DNA from: Aureimonas pseudogalii
GTDB taxonomy: Bacteria; Pseudomonadota; Alphaproteobacteria; Rhizobiales; Rhizobiaceae
Assembly: GCF_014196835.1 (NCBI RefSeq)
Contig: NZ_JACIEK010000001.1
Location: 124,001 to 188,000, forward strand
DNA length: 64,000 nucleotides
Direction of reading: 5' to 3'
The notes under the pieces are model-generated. The model was not told the DNA's origin, made no database searches, and saw only the letters and a program-made list of their open reading frames with translations. How positions within the stretch are numbered: position 1 is the stretch's first letter; every line of letters starts with the position of its first letter. Made by a program: the position numbers and the translations under genes. Below are positions 10,931-21,337 of this stretch, piece by piece.

Positions 10931-11416
10931 GTGATCCCCATCGTCCATCCAGCCGACCTGCCGCTCGAAGAGATGCAGCAGGGAACGCTGTACCGATCCC
11001 GGGACGTTTCCATCACCTCACGCCTCGGCATCACCAAGCTCGGCGTGTCCTACAGCGAGGTCCCGCCGGGCAAGAGCGGCTGCCCCTTTCACAACCACCT
11101 CGCCGAAGACGAGGTCTTCGTGATTCTGGAGGGCACGGGGATCTACAGGTTCGGCGCGAGCGAACATCCGATCAAAGCCGGCGACGTGCTGGGGGCGCCG
11201 GCCGGCGGGACGGAGACGGCGCACCAGATCCGCAACACCGGCGAGACGCCGCTGCGCTATCTCAGCCTGTCGAACAGCGCGGCCGCCGACATCGTCCAGT
11301 ATCCCGACAGCGGCAAGTTCCAGGCCCATGCCCGGGATTCGACAGGGCGCAGCTTTCGTTTCGTCGGACGCCCGGCGAGCGAACTGGACTATTGGGACGG
11401 CGAACCCGGTGCCTGA
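10931..11416 (+). CDS. Cupin-domain protein
   Basis: 161 residues with one cupin barrel in the middle. The first motif is visible around PFHNHLAEDEVFVILEGTG (about residues 53-72), giving His-x-His and Glu metal ligands, and the second around GAPAGGTETAHQIRN. A GTG start at 10931 is preferred, with GGAAGGG about 11 bases upstream; the frame extends further 5' but without a site. The protein is cytoplasmic. Cupins of this size include isomerases, dioxygenases and sugar-binding proteins; the C-terminal FRFVGRPASELDYWDGE segment occurs in a family of uncharacterised proteins. It is divergent from dnaG and followed 76 bp later by the chorismate mutase gene, probably in one transcript. Confidence 0.8.
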   Translation: MIPIVHPADLPLEEMQQGTLYRSRDVSITSRLGITKLGVSYSEVPPGKSGCPFHNHLAEDEVFVILEGTGIYRFGASEHPIKAGDVLGAPAGGTETAHQIRNTGETPLRYLSLSNSAAADIVQYPDSGKFQAHARDSTGRSFRFVGRPASELDYWDGEPGA

Positions 11417-11492
11417 GGCGCCATGCGGCTTTGACCCGCCGGGCGCGAACGCTTATCGAGACGTCATCCGAAGCAGCCTTCGAAGTCGCCCC

Positions 11493-11807
11493 ATGGATCA
11501 GAGCCCCCCCGTCCTGCCCGAGTTGAAGAACCTTCGCGACTCGATCGACAATATCGACGCGGCGATCATCCACATGCTGGCGGAGCGCTTCCGTTGCACG
11601 CAGCGCGTCGGCGTGCTGAAGGCCGAGCACAAGCTGCCGCCGGCCGACCCCGCCCGCGAGACGCGGCAGGTGGCGCGCCTGCGCGAACTCGCCTCGACGG
11701 CGCAGCTCGACCCGGATTTCGCGGAGAAGTACCTGGCCTTCGTGGTGCGCGAGGTCATCCGCTATCACGAGGCGGCGGCGCGCGAGCTTTCCGAAAAGGC
11801 GGGCTGA
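11493..11807 (+). CDS. Chorismate mutase, AroQ type (monofunctional)
   Basis: 104 residues, all alpha-helical, matching the AroQ fold. The N-terminal helix is LRDSIDNIDAAIIHMLAERF, the active-site segment R-x-x-x-V-x-x-x-K appears in CTQRVGVLKAEHK, followed by PPADPARETRQVARL and the last helix FVVREVIRYHE. It converts chorismate to prephenate in phenylalanine and tyrosine synthesis. PchB-type isochorismate-pyruvate lyase has the same fold and is the alternative, but no salicylate or siderophore genes are near. There is no signal peptide, so it acts in the cytoplasm. Confidence 0.88.
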   Translation: MDQSPPVLPELKNLRDSIDNIDAAIIHMLAERFRCTQRVGVLKAEHKLPPADPARETRQVARLRELASTAQLDPDFAEKYLAFVVREVIRYHEAAARELSEKAG

Positions 11808-11835
11808 CCGGCCTCGACCGGCAGCGCTTTCGGCC

Positions 11836-12285
11836 CTAGCGGAGCAGGCCGCGCACGAGGCTGGAAGCCTGCGTCAGGTTGATCTGGTCGTGATAGCGCG
11901 CCTTCAGCGCGTTCATGCAGCGGCCGACGTCGCGCAGCCCCTTCGAGCCCGTCTCCGTCACGGCCTCGCGGCACACGCGCTCGAGTTCGCCGGGCGAGAC
12001 CGACCGCGGCAGGAACTCGGCGATGACGGCGATCTCGGCTTTCTCGCCGTCCGCTTCCGCAAGGTCTCCCGCGGCCGCCAGACGCTGCGCCGCGCATTCG
12101 CGCTGCGCGATCATCCGAGCGAGCATGTCGGCGATCTCGGGGTCGCCGAGGCACGGCCGGCCGCTCGCACGCTGCGCCTCGTCGCGGTCGCGCAGCGTCG
12201 CCGTGATGAGCCGCAGGGTGCCGATGCGGCGCTTGTCGTCGCCCGCCTTGGCGGCCTGCAGAGCCGCTGCGATCTCGTCGCGCAT
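11836..12285 (-). CDS. GatB/YqeY domain protein
   Basis: 149 residues of the YqeY family: N-terminal MRDEIAAALQAAKAGDDKRR, TLRLITATLRDRDEAQR, LARMIAQRE, and the C-terminal tRNA-binding-like module FLPRSVSPGELERVC to KGLRDVGRCMNALKARY. The domain is related to the tail of GatB, the amidotransferase that corrects misacylated tRNA. The role of the free-standing protein is not established. The start at 12285 is favoured by family alignment; a start 18 codons upstream (12339) is also possible. In many alphaproteobacteria yqeY neighbours carA and dnaG, as here; it is divergent from carA. Confidence 0.88.
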   Translation of the reverse strand: MRDEIAAALQAAKAGDDKRRIGTLRLITATLRDRDEAQRASGRPCLGDPEIADMLARMIAQRECAAQRLAAAGDLAEADGEKAEIAVIAEFLPRSVSPGELERVCREAVTETGSKGLRDVGRCMNALKARYHDQINLTQASSLVRGLLR

Positions 12286-12727
12286 GAGATGGGGTCCTGT
12301 TGGGTTTTCCCCCGCGCCTTCGGCTGCGAGGGTCGACATCGCGCTTCGCTGCCCTTGACGGGCATCGAAGAGCCTAGCCGACGAAACTTATGGGGAAGTG
12401 GATGGCCGGAACGCGGGAGGTCGCCGCCTCGCCCGTGCTCCCTCGACGCATGTCGCTGTTCGATCCTGTCCGAAACGCCGGAAAGCCTGAGGGTCTGGAT
12501 CTTGGCAGGGTCACCCGCCGTCCCGGCCCAGGCGGCCGAATGTGACGAATTGATTAAGGATCCGGAAACCACATTGCAAGATCGCAGCCCAACGCGCCTG
12601 TGCATGGCTGTCATCGGCGAGGAGGGGTTGCGCGTCGGTTCGGTTGGGGCGATAGGAACGCTCCGGTAGGGCTCGGCCGCCTCATGGCCCGTGCGCGCCC
12701 CGATGGATCCCGAACGGAGTGACGAAC
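12286..12727. promoter_or_regulatory. Divergent promoter region between the YqeY-like gene and carA
   Basis: 442 bp with no gene I can support. It must carry the promoters for both flanking operons, but no -35/-10 pair stands out, nor any arginine or pyrimidine attenuator-like hairpin upstream of carA. The first 50 bp could be coding if the YqeY-like gene starts at 12339. Confidence 0.4.
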
Positions 12728-13912
12728 ATGAGCGAGAGCTGGACGCAGCGCAAACCGACTGCCCTCCTGGTGCTCGCGGACGGAACGGTGATCGAGGGCG
12801 ACGGCATCGGCGCCGTGGGCGAGGCGCTCGGCGAGGTCTGCTTCAACACCTCGCTCACCGGCTACCAGGAAATCCTGACGGATCCCTCCTACGCTCGGCA
12901 GATCGTCACCTTCACCTTTCCCCATATCGGCAATGTCGGCGCCAACGACGAGGACATCGAAGACCTCGTTCCCGCCAACAGCATCGGCGCGGTCGGCGCG
13001 ATCTTCCGGGCCGAAGTCTCGGCGCCTTCGAACTACCGCTCGGCCGGCGGCCTCGACGCCTGGCTGAAGGCGCGCGGCGTGGTGGCGCTCTCGGGGATCG
13101 ACACGCGGGCCCTCACCGTCCTCATCCGCGAGAAGGGCATGCCGAACGCCGTGATCGCCCATGCGCCCGACGGCGTCTTCGACGTCGAGGCCCTGAAGGC
13201 GAAGGCGCGCGGCTGGTCGGGCCTCGAAGGCATGGATCTCGCCAAGGACGCGGTGTCCTCGCGCACCGAGGTCTGGACGGAAGGTCCGTGGGCCTGGAAC
13301 GAAGGCTATGCCGCCGGCGCCGCGCCGCGCTATCGCATCGTCGCCATCGACTACGGCTCCAAGCGCAACATCCTGCGGCTGATGTCCGGCCAGGGCGCCG
13401 AGGTCGTGGTGGTGCCCGCGACGGCCGGGGCCGACGAGATCCTCAAGCATTCGCCCGACGGCATCTTCCTGTCGAACGGCCCCGGCGACCCGGCGGCGAC
13501 CGGGCAATACGCGGTGCCGGTGATCCGAGAGCTGTCGAAGACGGGCATTCCGATGTTCGGCATCTGCCTCGGCCATCAGCTTCTGGCGCTGGCGCTGGGC
13601 GGCAAGACCGAGAAGATGCATCAGGGTCATCACGGCGCGAACCATCCGGTGAAGGACTTCACCACCGGCAAGGTCGAGATCGTCTCGATGAACCACGGCT
13701 TCGCGGTGGATGCGGCCTCGCTGCCCGAGACGGTGGAGCAGACCCACGTCTCGCTCTTCGACGGCACCAATTGCGGCCTTCGTCTGAAGAACCAGCCGGT
13801 CTTCTCGGTGCAGCACCACCCGGAGGCCTCGCCCGGCCCGCAGGACTCGCACTACCTCTTCGAGCGCTTCTTCCGCATGATCGACGATCACCGGACGCAG
13901 ACCGCCGCCTGA
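12728..13912 (+). CDS. carA: Carbamoyl-phosphate synthase small (glutaminase) subunit
   Basis: 394 residues. It hydrolyses glutamine and passes ammonia to CarB for carbamoyl phosphate, the precursor of arginine and pyrimidines. The N-terminal CPSase domain has GEVCFNTSLTGYQEILTDPSY. The C-terminal class I amidotransferase domain has the nucleophile Cys in FGICLGHQLLALALGG and the His and Glu of VQHHPEASPGP. GGAGTGACGAAC lies before the ATG at 12728, which is preferred over a GTG three codons earlier. carB is not adjacent: about 0.9 kb with a terminator, a small ORF and an XRE regulator lies between, so the two subunits are made from separate transcripts. Confidence 0.97.
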   Translation: MSESWTQRKPTALLVLADGTVIEGDGIGAVGEALGEVCFNTSLTGYQEILTDPSYARQIVTFTFPHIGNVGANDEDIEDLVPANSIGAVGAIFRAEVSAPSNYRSAGGLDAWLKARGVVALSGIDTRALTVLIREKGMPNAVIAHAPDGVFDVEALKAKARGWSGLEGMDLAKDAVSSRTEVWTEGPWAWNEGYAAGAAPRYRIVAIDYGSKRNILRLMSGQGAEVVVVPATAGADEILKHSPDGIFLSNGPGDPAATGQYAVPVIRELSKTGIPMFGICLGHQLLALALGGKTEKMHQGHHGANHPVKDFTTGKVEIVSMNHGFAVDAASLPETVEQTHVSLFDGTNCGLRLKNQPVFSVQHHPEASPGPQDSHYLFERFFRMIDDHRTQTAA

Positions 13913-13935
13913 GCCGGTCGATTTCGAAGGCTTGA

Positions 13936-13976
13936 AACGAATGAAGGCGCCGGGTGATCCGGCGCCTTCATTCGTT
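13936..13976 (+). terminator. carA terminator
   Basis: A perfect 18-bp stem (AACGAATGAAGGCGCCGG and its complement) with a five-base loop GTGAT, starting 23 bp after the carA stop. The strongest hairpin in the window. It faces the end of the small convergent ORF at 14012-14149 and may end both transcripts. Confidence 0.85.
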
Positions 13977-14011
13977 CGGGAACGGTACGTCCGCCCCGCC
14001 TGTTCGGGCTG

Positions 14012-14149
14012 TCATGCGAGACGCAGCATCCGGAACAGTCGGCGCATGCGATTGCGCAATCCGCAGCTGAAGGTGGCATGACGATGAAGGTCGTCCCGCC
14101 CGCGGTCGCCGCCATAGTTGGAGCGGGCGATGATGATGTCGGCCAGCAT
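14012..14149 (-). CDS. Putative 45-residue basic protein
   Basis: A small ORF, MLADIIIARSNYGG to the C-terminus RNRMRRLFRMLRLA. The ATG at 14149 is preceded at ideal distance by CAGGAGAG, the main argument that it is real. The C-terminal third is a basic amphipathic helix. It is divergent from the XRE regulator gene, and the tandem palindromes at 14245-14291 lie between the two starts, so both could be under the same control. No family is recognised. It might be a small regulator or a membrane-active peptide; translation has to be shown. Confidence 0.42.
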   Translation of the reverse strand: MLADIIIARSNYGGDRGRDDLHRHATFSCGLRNRMRRLFRMLRLA

Positions 14150-14244
14150 GTCGAAACTCTCCTGCTTGAATATGATCCCGGCCCGGATGACGATGGATCC
14201 CGCCGGGCGGAAGCCGATCGACGGCCGCTCATGAACTATGAAAT

Positions 14245-14291
14245 GCGCACTTTGTGCACGTCTTCAAGGTCTCGAAGGCGCACTTCGTGCA
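14245..14291. promoter_or_regulatory. Tandem palindromic operator-like sites
   Basis: Two 14-mers, GCGCACTTTGTGCA (14245-14258) and GCGCACTTCGTGCA (14278-14291), identical at 13 of 14 positions and 33 bp apart centre to centre, about three helical turns. Each contains a perfect GCAC-N3-GTGC inverted repeat. They lie 107 bp before the XRE regulator gene and about 96 bp before the divergent small ORF. Binding by the adjacent XRE protein is an inference from position and symmetry. Confidence 0.55.
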
Positions 14292-14397
14292 TTTATCGAT
14301 TGCCTGCGACCCGACCGACGCTTACGAGCAACTCGTCGTCGCGCCTAGACGAGCGTGCGTGCGAAGGGTTTCGCGAAGCTGAAGAAAGGGCCTTCGG

Positions 14398-14679
14398 ATG
14401 CGGGTCGAACTGCCGGGAATGGATTCGGAGCGCTTTCGCCAGTGGCGGCGGGCACTTGGCCTCAAGCAGAAGGACGCCGCCGACCGGCTGGGTCTGAAGA
14501 AGCGCGTCATCCAGTATTACGAGAAGGGGGACCGCGACGGAAAGCGCGTCGAGATCCCGAAGAGCGTCGAGCTCGCCTGCCTCGCGCTGTCGCTCGGCGT
14601 CGAGCACTATGACGGCCGCCCCCTGCCCCGCAGCTTCGCCGAGATCGACGCGCCACGCGCGCCGGGCGACGCCGATTAA
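14398..14679 (+). CDS. XRE-family helix-turn-helix transcriptional regulator
   Basis: 93 residues, mostly one HTH_3 domain: FRQWRRALGLKQKDAADRLGLKKRVIQYYEKGDRDGKRVEIPKSVELACLALSLGV, shown here only as landmarks RALGLKQKDAADRLG (helices 1-2) and KKRVIQYYEKG (recognition helix). It probably binds DNA as a dimer. The ATG at 14398 follows a GAAAGGG site; an internal ATG at 14419 is possible. Two near-identical palindromes lie just upstream, suggesting autoregulation. It precedes carB by 150 bp on the same strand, so an effect on carB expression is conceivable but unsupported. Confidence 0.82.
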   Translation: MRVELPGMDSERFRQWRRALGLKQKDAADRLGLKKRVIQYYEKGDRDGKRVEIPKSVELACLALSLGVEHYDGRPLPRSFAEIDAPRAPGDAD

Positions 14680-14829
14680 TTGGCCTCGGGCGGGCCGCGC
14701 CCATCGCTTCACCCTTTCGCTGCGGGCTGGCTTTGCCTATAAGCCGGCCTTAGCCTGAGATTTGCCTGACCGAACTCCGACCGCCCGCGCGGCCGGGGTG
14801 CCTGCGCGCACGAACGAACGGATGCCCCG

Positions 14830-18261
<3,432 letters not shown>

Positions 18262-18412
18262 GTCCGTCCCGGCTTGTCCGGGGTCGCGGTCTCTCTCGAA
18301 TTGATCGGCCGGTTCCCCTCGGTGCGGAACCGGCCGCTTATGCGTCCGGCGGGGCCGGTCCGAAAAATCCGTGCCCGGCATCGGTCGGGCGCCAGCAGCA
18401 GGGGTTGTGGAC

Positions 18413-18886
18413 ATGGAAAAGGTCCCGATGACGGTCGGCGGGTTCGAAACCTTGAAGGAGGAGCTTCGTCGCCGCCAGCAGGAGGAGCGCCCCCGGATCA
18501 TCACGGCGATCTCCGAAGCGCGCGCCCATGGCGACCTTTCGGAGAACGCCGAGTATCATTCGGCAAAGGAAGCTCAGAGCCTCAACGAGGGTCGCATCGG
18601 CGAGCTTGAGGATCTGACGGCGCGCGCCGAGGTGATCGACGTCTCCAAGCTGTCGGGCGAGAAGGTGAAGTTCGGGGCCACCGTCAAGCTGGTGGACGAG
18701 GACACCGAGGAAGAGCGGGTCTACCAGATCGTCGGCGACCAGGAAGCCGACCCCAAGAAGGGCCGCATCTCGATCTCCTCGCCCATCGCCCGCGCCCTCA
18801 TCGGAAAAGGCGAGGGCGACACGGTGGAAGTGGCCGCCCCCGGCGGCGCGCGCTCCTACGAGATCCTGGAACTGCGCTGGATCTGA
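18413..18886 (+). CDS. greA: Transcription elongation factor GreA
   Basis: 157 residues, the usual length. It rescues backtracked RNA polymerase by stimulating transcript cleavage. The N-terminal coiled coil carries the acidic tip ([21 protein letters not shown], with the catalytic D and E). The C-terminal FKBP-like domain includes [16 protein letters not shown] and the [16 protein letters not shown] segment found in nearly all GreA proteins. The ATG at 18413 gives the standard [10 protein letters not shown] start. The Uma2 gene begins 10 bp after its stop. Confidence 0.97.
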   Translation: MEKVPMTVGGFETLKEELRRRQQEERPRIITAISEARAHGDLSENAEYHSAKEAQSLNEGRIGELEDLTARAEVIDVSKLSGEKVKFGATVKLVDEDTEEERVYQIVGDQEADPKKGRISISSPIARALIGKGEGDTVEVAAPGGARSYEILELRWI

Positions 18887-18896
18887 AAGGACGGCG

Positions 18897-19481
18897 ATGA
18901 GCGAGGCACGCGCCGAGATCTGGAGCCTGCCCGACTTCCTGGCCTGGGAGAGCCATCAGGAGCGACGCTGGGAACTGGTTGAAGGGCGCGCGACGATGAT
19001 GGCCGGCGGCACGCAGGCCCACGCGCTCATCGCCGCGAATCTGATCGTCGCACTGCGTCCTCTGTTGAGAGCGTCCTCATGTCGTCCTGTCGGCTCCGAC
19101 CTTCGGATCCCCATTCCAGCGACTGGCAATGTCCGCTACCCCGACGTCACCATCGACTGCGGGCGCTTCGATCCTTCCGCCCACGATGCGAGTGAGCCTC
19201 GGATCGTGTTCGAAGTGCTATCCCAGTCGACAGGCTGGTACGATCAGACACGCAAGCTGCGGGATTACGAAGGCGTGCCGACCATCCGTCAATATGTGTG
19301 CATTTCTCAGTCCGAGCCGCGCGTCAGCGTCTGGCTGCGAAGCGAGGACGGTCGGTTCGCTCAACAGGATGACATACTCGCCGGCGAACTGTCTTTGAAC
19401 ATCGAGGGCGGCCCGATCTCGCTGGCCCTGACCGACGTCTATGAGGGAACGGATCTCCTTCCGGCCTCGCGGACGGCGTGA
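18897..19481 (+). CDS. Uma2-family putative endonuclease (DUF820)
   Basis: 194 residues of the Uma2/DUF820 family, which has a PD-(D/E)xK nuclease fold. N-terminal LPDFLAWESHQERRWELVEG is the usual lead-in; the catalytic core shows YPDVTIDCG (the PD) and RIVFEVLSQST with a following TRKLRDYEGV (the E-x-x and K). AAAGGACGG precedes the ATG at 18897. The family is abundant in cyanobacteria and patchy elsewhere and has no proven function. It overlaps lpsB by four bases (GTGA), so the two are translationally coupled. Codon use in the middle part (about 19050-19400) is somewhat less GC-biased than in its neighbours, hinting at later acquisition. Confidence 0.85.
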   Translation: MSEARAEIWSLPDFLAWESHQERRWELVEGRATMMAGGTQAHALIAANLIVALRPLLRASSCRPVGSDLRIPIPATGNVRYPDVTIDCGRFDPSAHDASEPRIVFEVLSQSTGWYDQTRKLRDYEGVPTIRQYVCISQSEPRVSVWLRSEDGRFAQQDDILAGELSLNIEGGPISLALTDVYEGTDLLPASRTA

Positions 19482-20548
19482 CGGTTTCATTGTCCGAAAA
19501 ACACCCTCTCCGCGACATCCTCGTCATCGCGCCGAACTTCAAGCGGCGCCTGTCCGGCGTCACCTCGACGATCGTGCAGCTCGTGCCCGAACAGGCCAAG
19601 TCGCTCGGCATCCTTGCCGCCGGCCCCGGCCTGCCCGCGCATCTGCCGAAGCTTCGGCTGCGCGACGTCCCGAAGCTGTGGCAAAGGCCGGCGAACAAGC
19701 CCTTCCGCATCTGGCACGCGCGCCGCAACGTCGAGATGCTGCCCGGCATCGTCCTGCGAGACGTGTTGCGCATGCCGCTGCGACTGGTCTTCACCTCCGC
19801 CTCGCAGCGGCGCCATACCGCGTACACGCGTTGGCTGATCGGGCGGATGGACGCGGTGATCGCCACGAGCACGCGGGGCGGCGCCTATCTCGACGTGCCG
19901 CACACGGTCGTCACCCACGGCATCGACCTCGGGCGGTTTCACCCCTCCGCCGACCGGGCGGCATCCCGACAGGCGCTCGATCTCGATCCCAACATGCGGG
20001 CGGTCGGCTGCTTCGGCCGCGTCCGGCATCAGAAGGGCACCGATCTCTTCGTCGATGCGATGATCGCGCTCCTCCCCCGCCACCCCGGCTGGCAGGCGCT
20101 GATCGCCGGCCGCGCCACGGCCGAGCATGCCGGGTTCGAGCGCGAGCTGCGCGGACGCATAACAGCGGCCGGCCTCGAGGATCGCATCCGGTTCGTCGGC
20201 GAGCACCGCGACATCGAGCGCTGGTACCGGGCTCTCGACCTCTTCGTCGCCCCGCAGCGCTGGGAGGGTTTCGGCCTCACCCCACTCGAAGCCATGGCGT
20301 CGGGCGTTCCGGCGGTGGCAGCCGATGTCGGCGTCTTCCCGGACGTGGTGACGGCGGAAACGGGAACGCTCGTTCCCCGCGGCGATCTCGACGCCCTCAA
20401 AGCCGCGATCGAGCCCTATCTCGGCGACGACGATCGGCGCGCCGCCATGGCTACCGCCGCCGCTCAAAAGGCGCGGCAGGACTTTCCGCTGGCGCGAGAA
20501 GCAGCCGAGATCAACGCGGTCTACGCGCGCCTGTGGGCGCGGGGATAA
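19478..20548 (+). CDS. lpsB: Lipopolysaccharide core mannosyltransferase (LpsB/LpcC type, GT4)
   Basis: 356 residues, GT-B fold. The N-terminus ILVIAPNFKRRLSGVTSTIVQL and the segment IWHARRNVEMLPGIVLRD are as remembered from rhizobial LpsB/LpcC, which adds mannose to the inner core of LPS on the cytoplasmic face of the inner membrane. The C-terminal donor-binding domain has GCFGRVRHQKGTDLFVDA and the EGFGLTPLEAMASG motif with E-x7-E. The GTG start at 19478 overlaps the Uma2 stop. In Sinorhizobium lpsB lies close to greA, so the Uma2 gene looks inserted. It ends seven bases before a convergent GT25 gene. Confidence 0.88.
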   Translation: MTVSLSEKHPLRDILVIAPNFKRRLSGVTSTIVQLVPEQAKSLGILAAGPGLPAHLPKLRLRDVPKLWQRPANKPFRIWHARRNVEMLPGIVLRDVLRMPLRLVFTSASQRRHTAYTRWLIGRMDAVIATSTRGGAYLDVPHTVVTHGIDLGRFHPSADRAASRQALDLDPNMRAVGCFGRVRHQKGTDLFVDAMIALLPRHPGWQALIAGRATAEHAGFERELRGRITAAGLEDRIRFVGEHRDIERWYRALDLFVAPQRWEGFGLTPLEAMASGVPAVAADVGVFPDVVTAETGTLVPRGDLDALKAAIEPYLGDDDRRAAMATAAAQKARQDFPLAREAAEINAVYARLWARG

Positions 20549-20554
20549 CCAACG

Positions 20555-21337
20555 TCAGGGGAAGTCGCGCTCGTCGAGTTCGGTGCGCCGATAGACGGCC
20601 GGCCCGAGGCGGCGCAGGTGATGCCCGGCGAGCCTCAGCTGCGTCGCGATCCGGCGCCTATGAAAGTGCGCGTTCTCCGGCGTCAGCGGCAGGCGCTCGC
20701 GCGGCGCCTGGATCGACGTGCCCGGATCGATCGCGGTGCCATGACCCCGCCGTGCCCAGAGATGCGCCTGGATCGCCAGCGCCGGCTCCGCCTGCCACGC
20801 GTTCAGGCCGGCAAGCCCGTGCAGGAAGGCGTCCACCGGCGCCGCGCCGCGCTCGGCCCGGCGGAGCAGTTTGCGGGCGCCGGCCGGCCAGAGGAGGTAG
20901 GCGGCCGAGCCCGACTTATCGCGGAACACACGGCGCACCGAGAGGCCTTCGCCGAGCGGCCGCGCGGTGCGGGCGACGAAGCGGCGACGGTCGAAGCTTT
21001 CGAGGTTCAGGAACTCGGCTTCGGTGAAGGCGGCGAGCATCGGCAACGCCTCTGCGAGGCGCCGCGACAGCACGGCGTCGTCTTCGAGCACGCAGACCGG
21101 CGCGGTGCCCACCGCGATCTCGCGCCAGAGGCCGTGATGCGAGAGGAAGCAGCCGAGTTCAGCCGGCGAGAGCGACCGCTCCCAGCGCCCGTTCAGCCGT
21201 CGCGCGGTGGCCTCGGCGATCTCGCCGGCCTGGACGGCCCGCACCCGCTCGAAGGCGAGGCCGAGGCGCGCGCCTTGATCTGCCATGAAGGTCCAGCGCT
21301 CCGCGGCGCGGTCGAGATTGATCACCCCGATGCGCAT
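20555..21337 (-). CDS. Glycosyltransferase family 25 (LPS biosynthesis type)
   Basis: 260 residues. MRIGVINLDRAAERW is the usual opening; LSPAELGCFLSHHGLWREI and CVLEDDAVLS (the E-D-D metal-binding motif, about residues 93-97) identify GT25, a family of LPS galactosyl- and glucosyl-transferases. There is no membrane segment, so it is probably peripheral on the cytoplasmic face. Its ATG shares one base with the trkH stop (TGATG), implying coupled translation with a potassium transporter, an unexpected partner. Acceptor and sugar are unknown; LPS core modification next to lpsB is plausible. Confidence 0.88.
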   Translation of the reverse strand: MRIGVINLDRAAERWTFMADQGARLGLAFERVRAVQAGEIAEATARRLNGRWERSLSPAELGCFLSHHGLWREIAVGTAPVCVLEDDAVLSRRLAEALPMLAAFTEAEFLNLESFDRRRFVARTARPLGEGLSVRRVFRDKSGSAAYLLWPAGARKLLRRAERGAAPVDAFLHGLAGLNAWQAEPALAIQAHLWARRGHGTAIDPGTSIQAPRERLPLTPENAHFHRRRIATQLRLAGHHLRRLGPAVYRRTELDERDFP

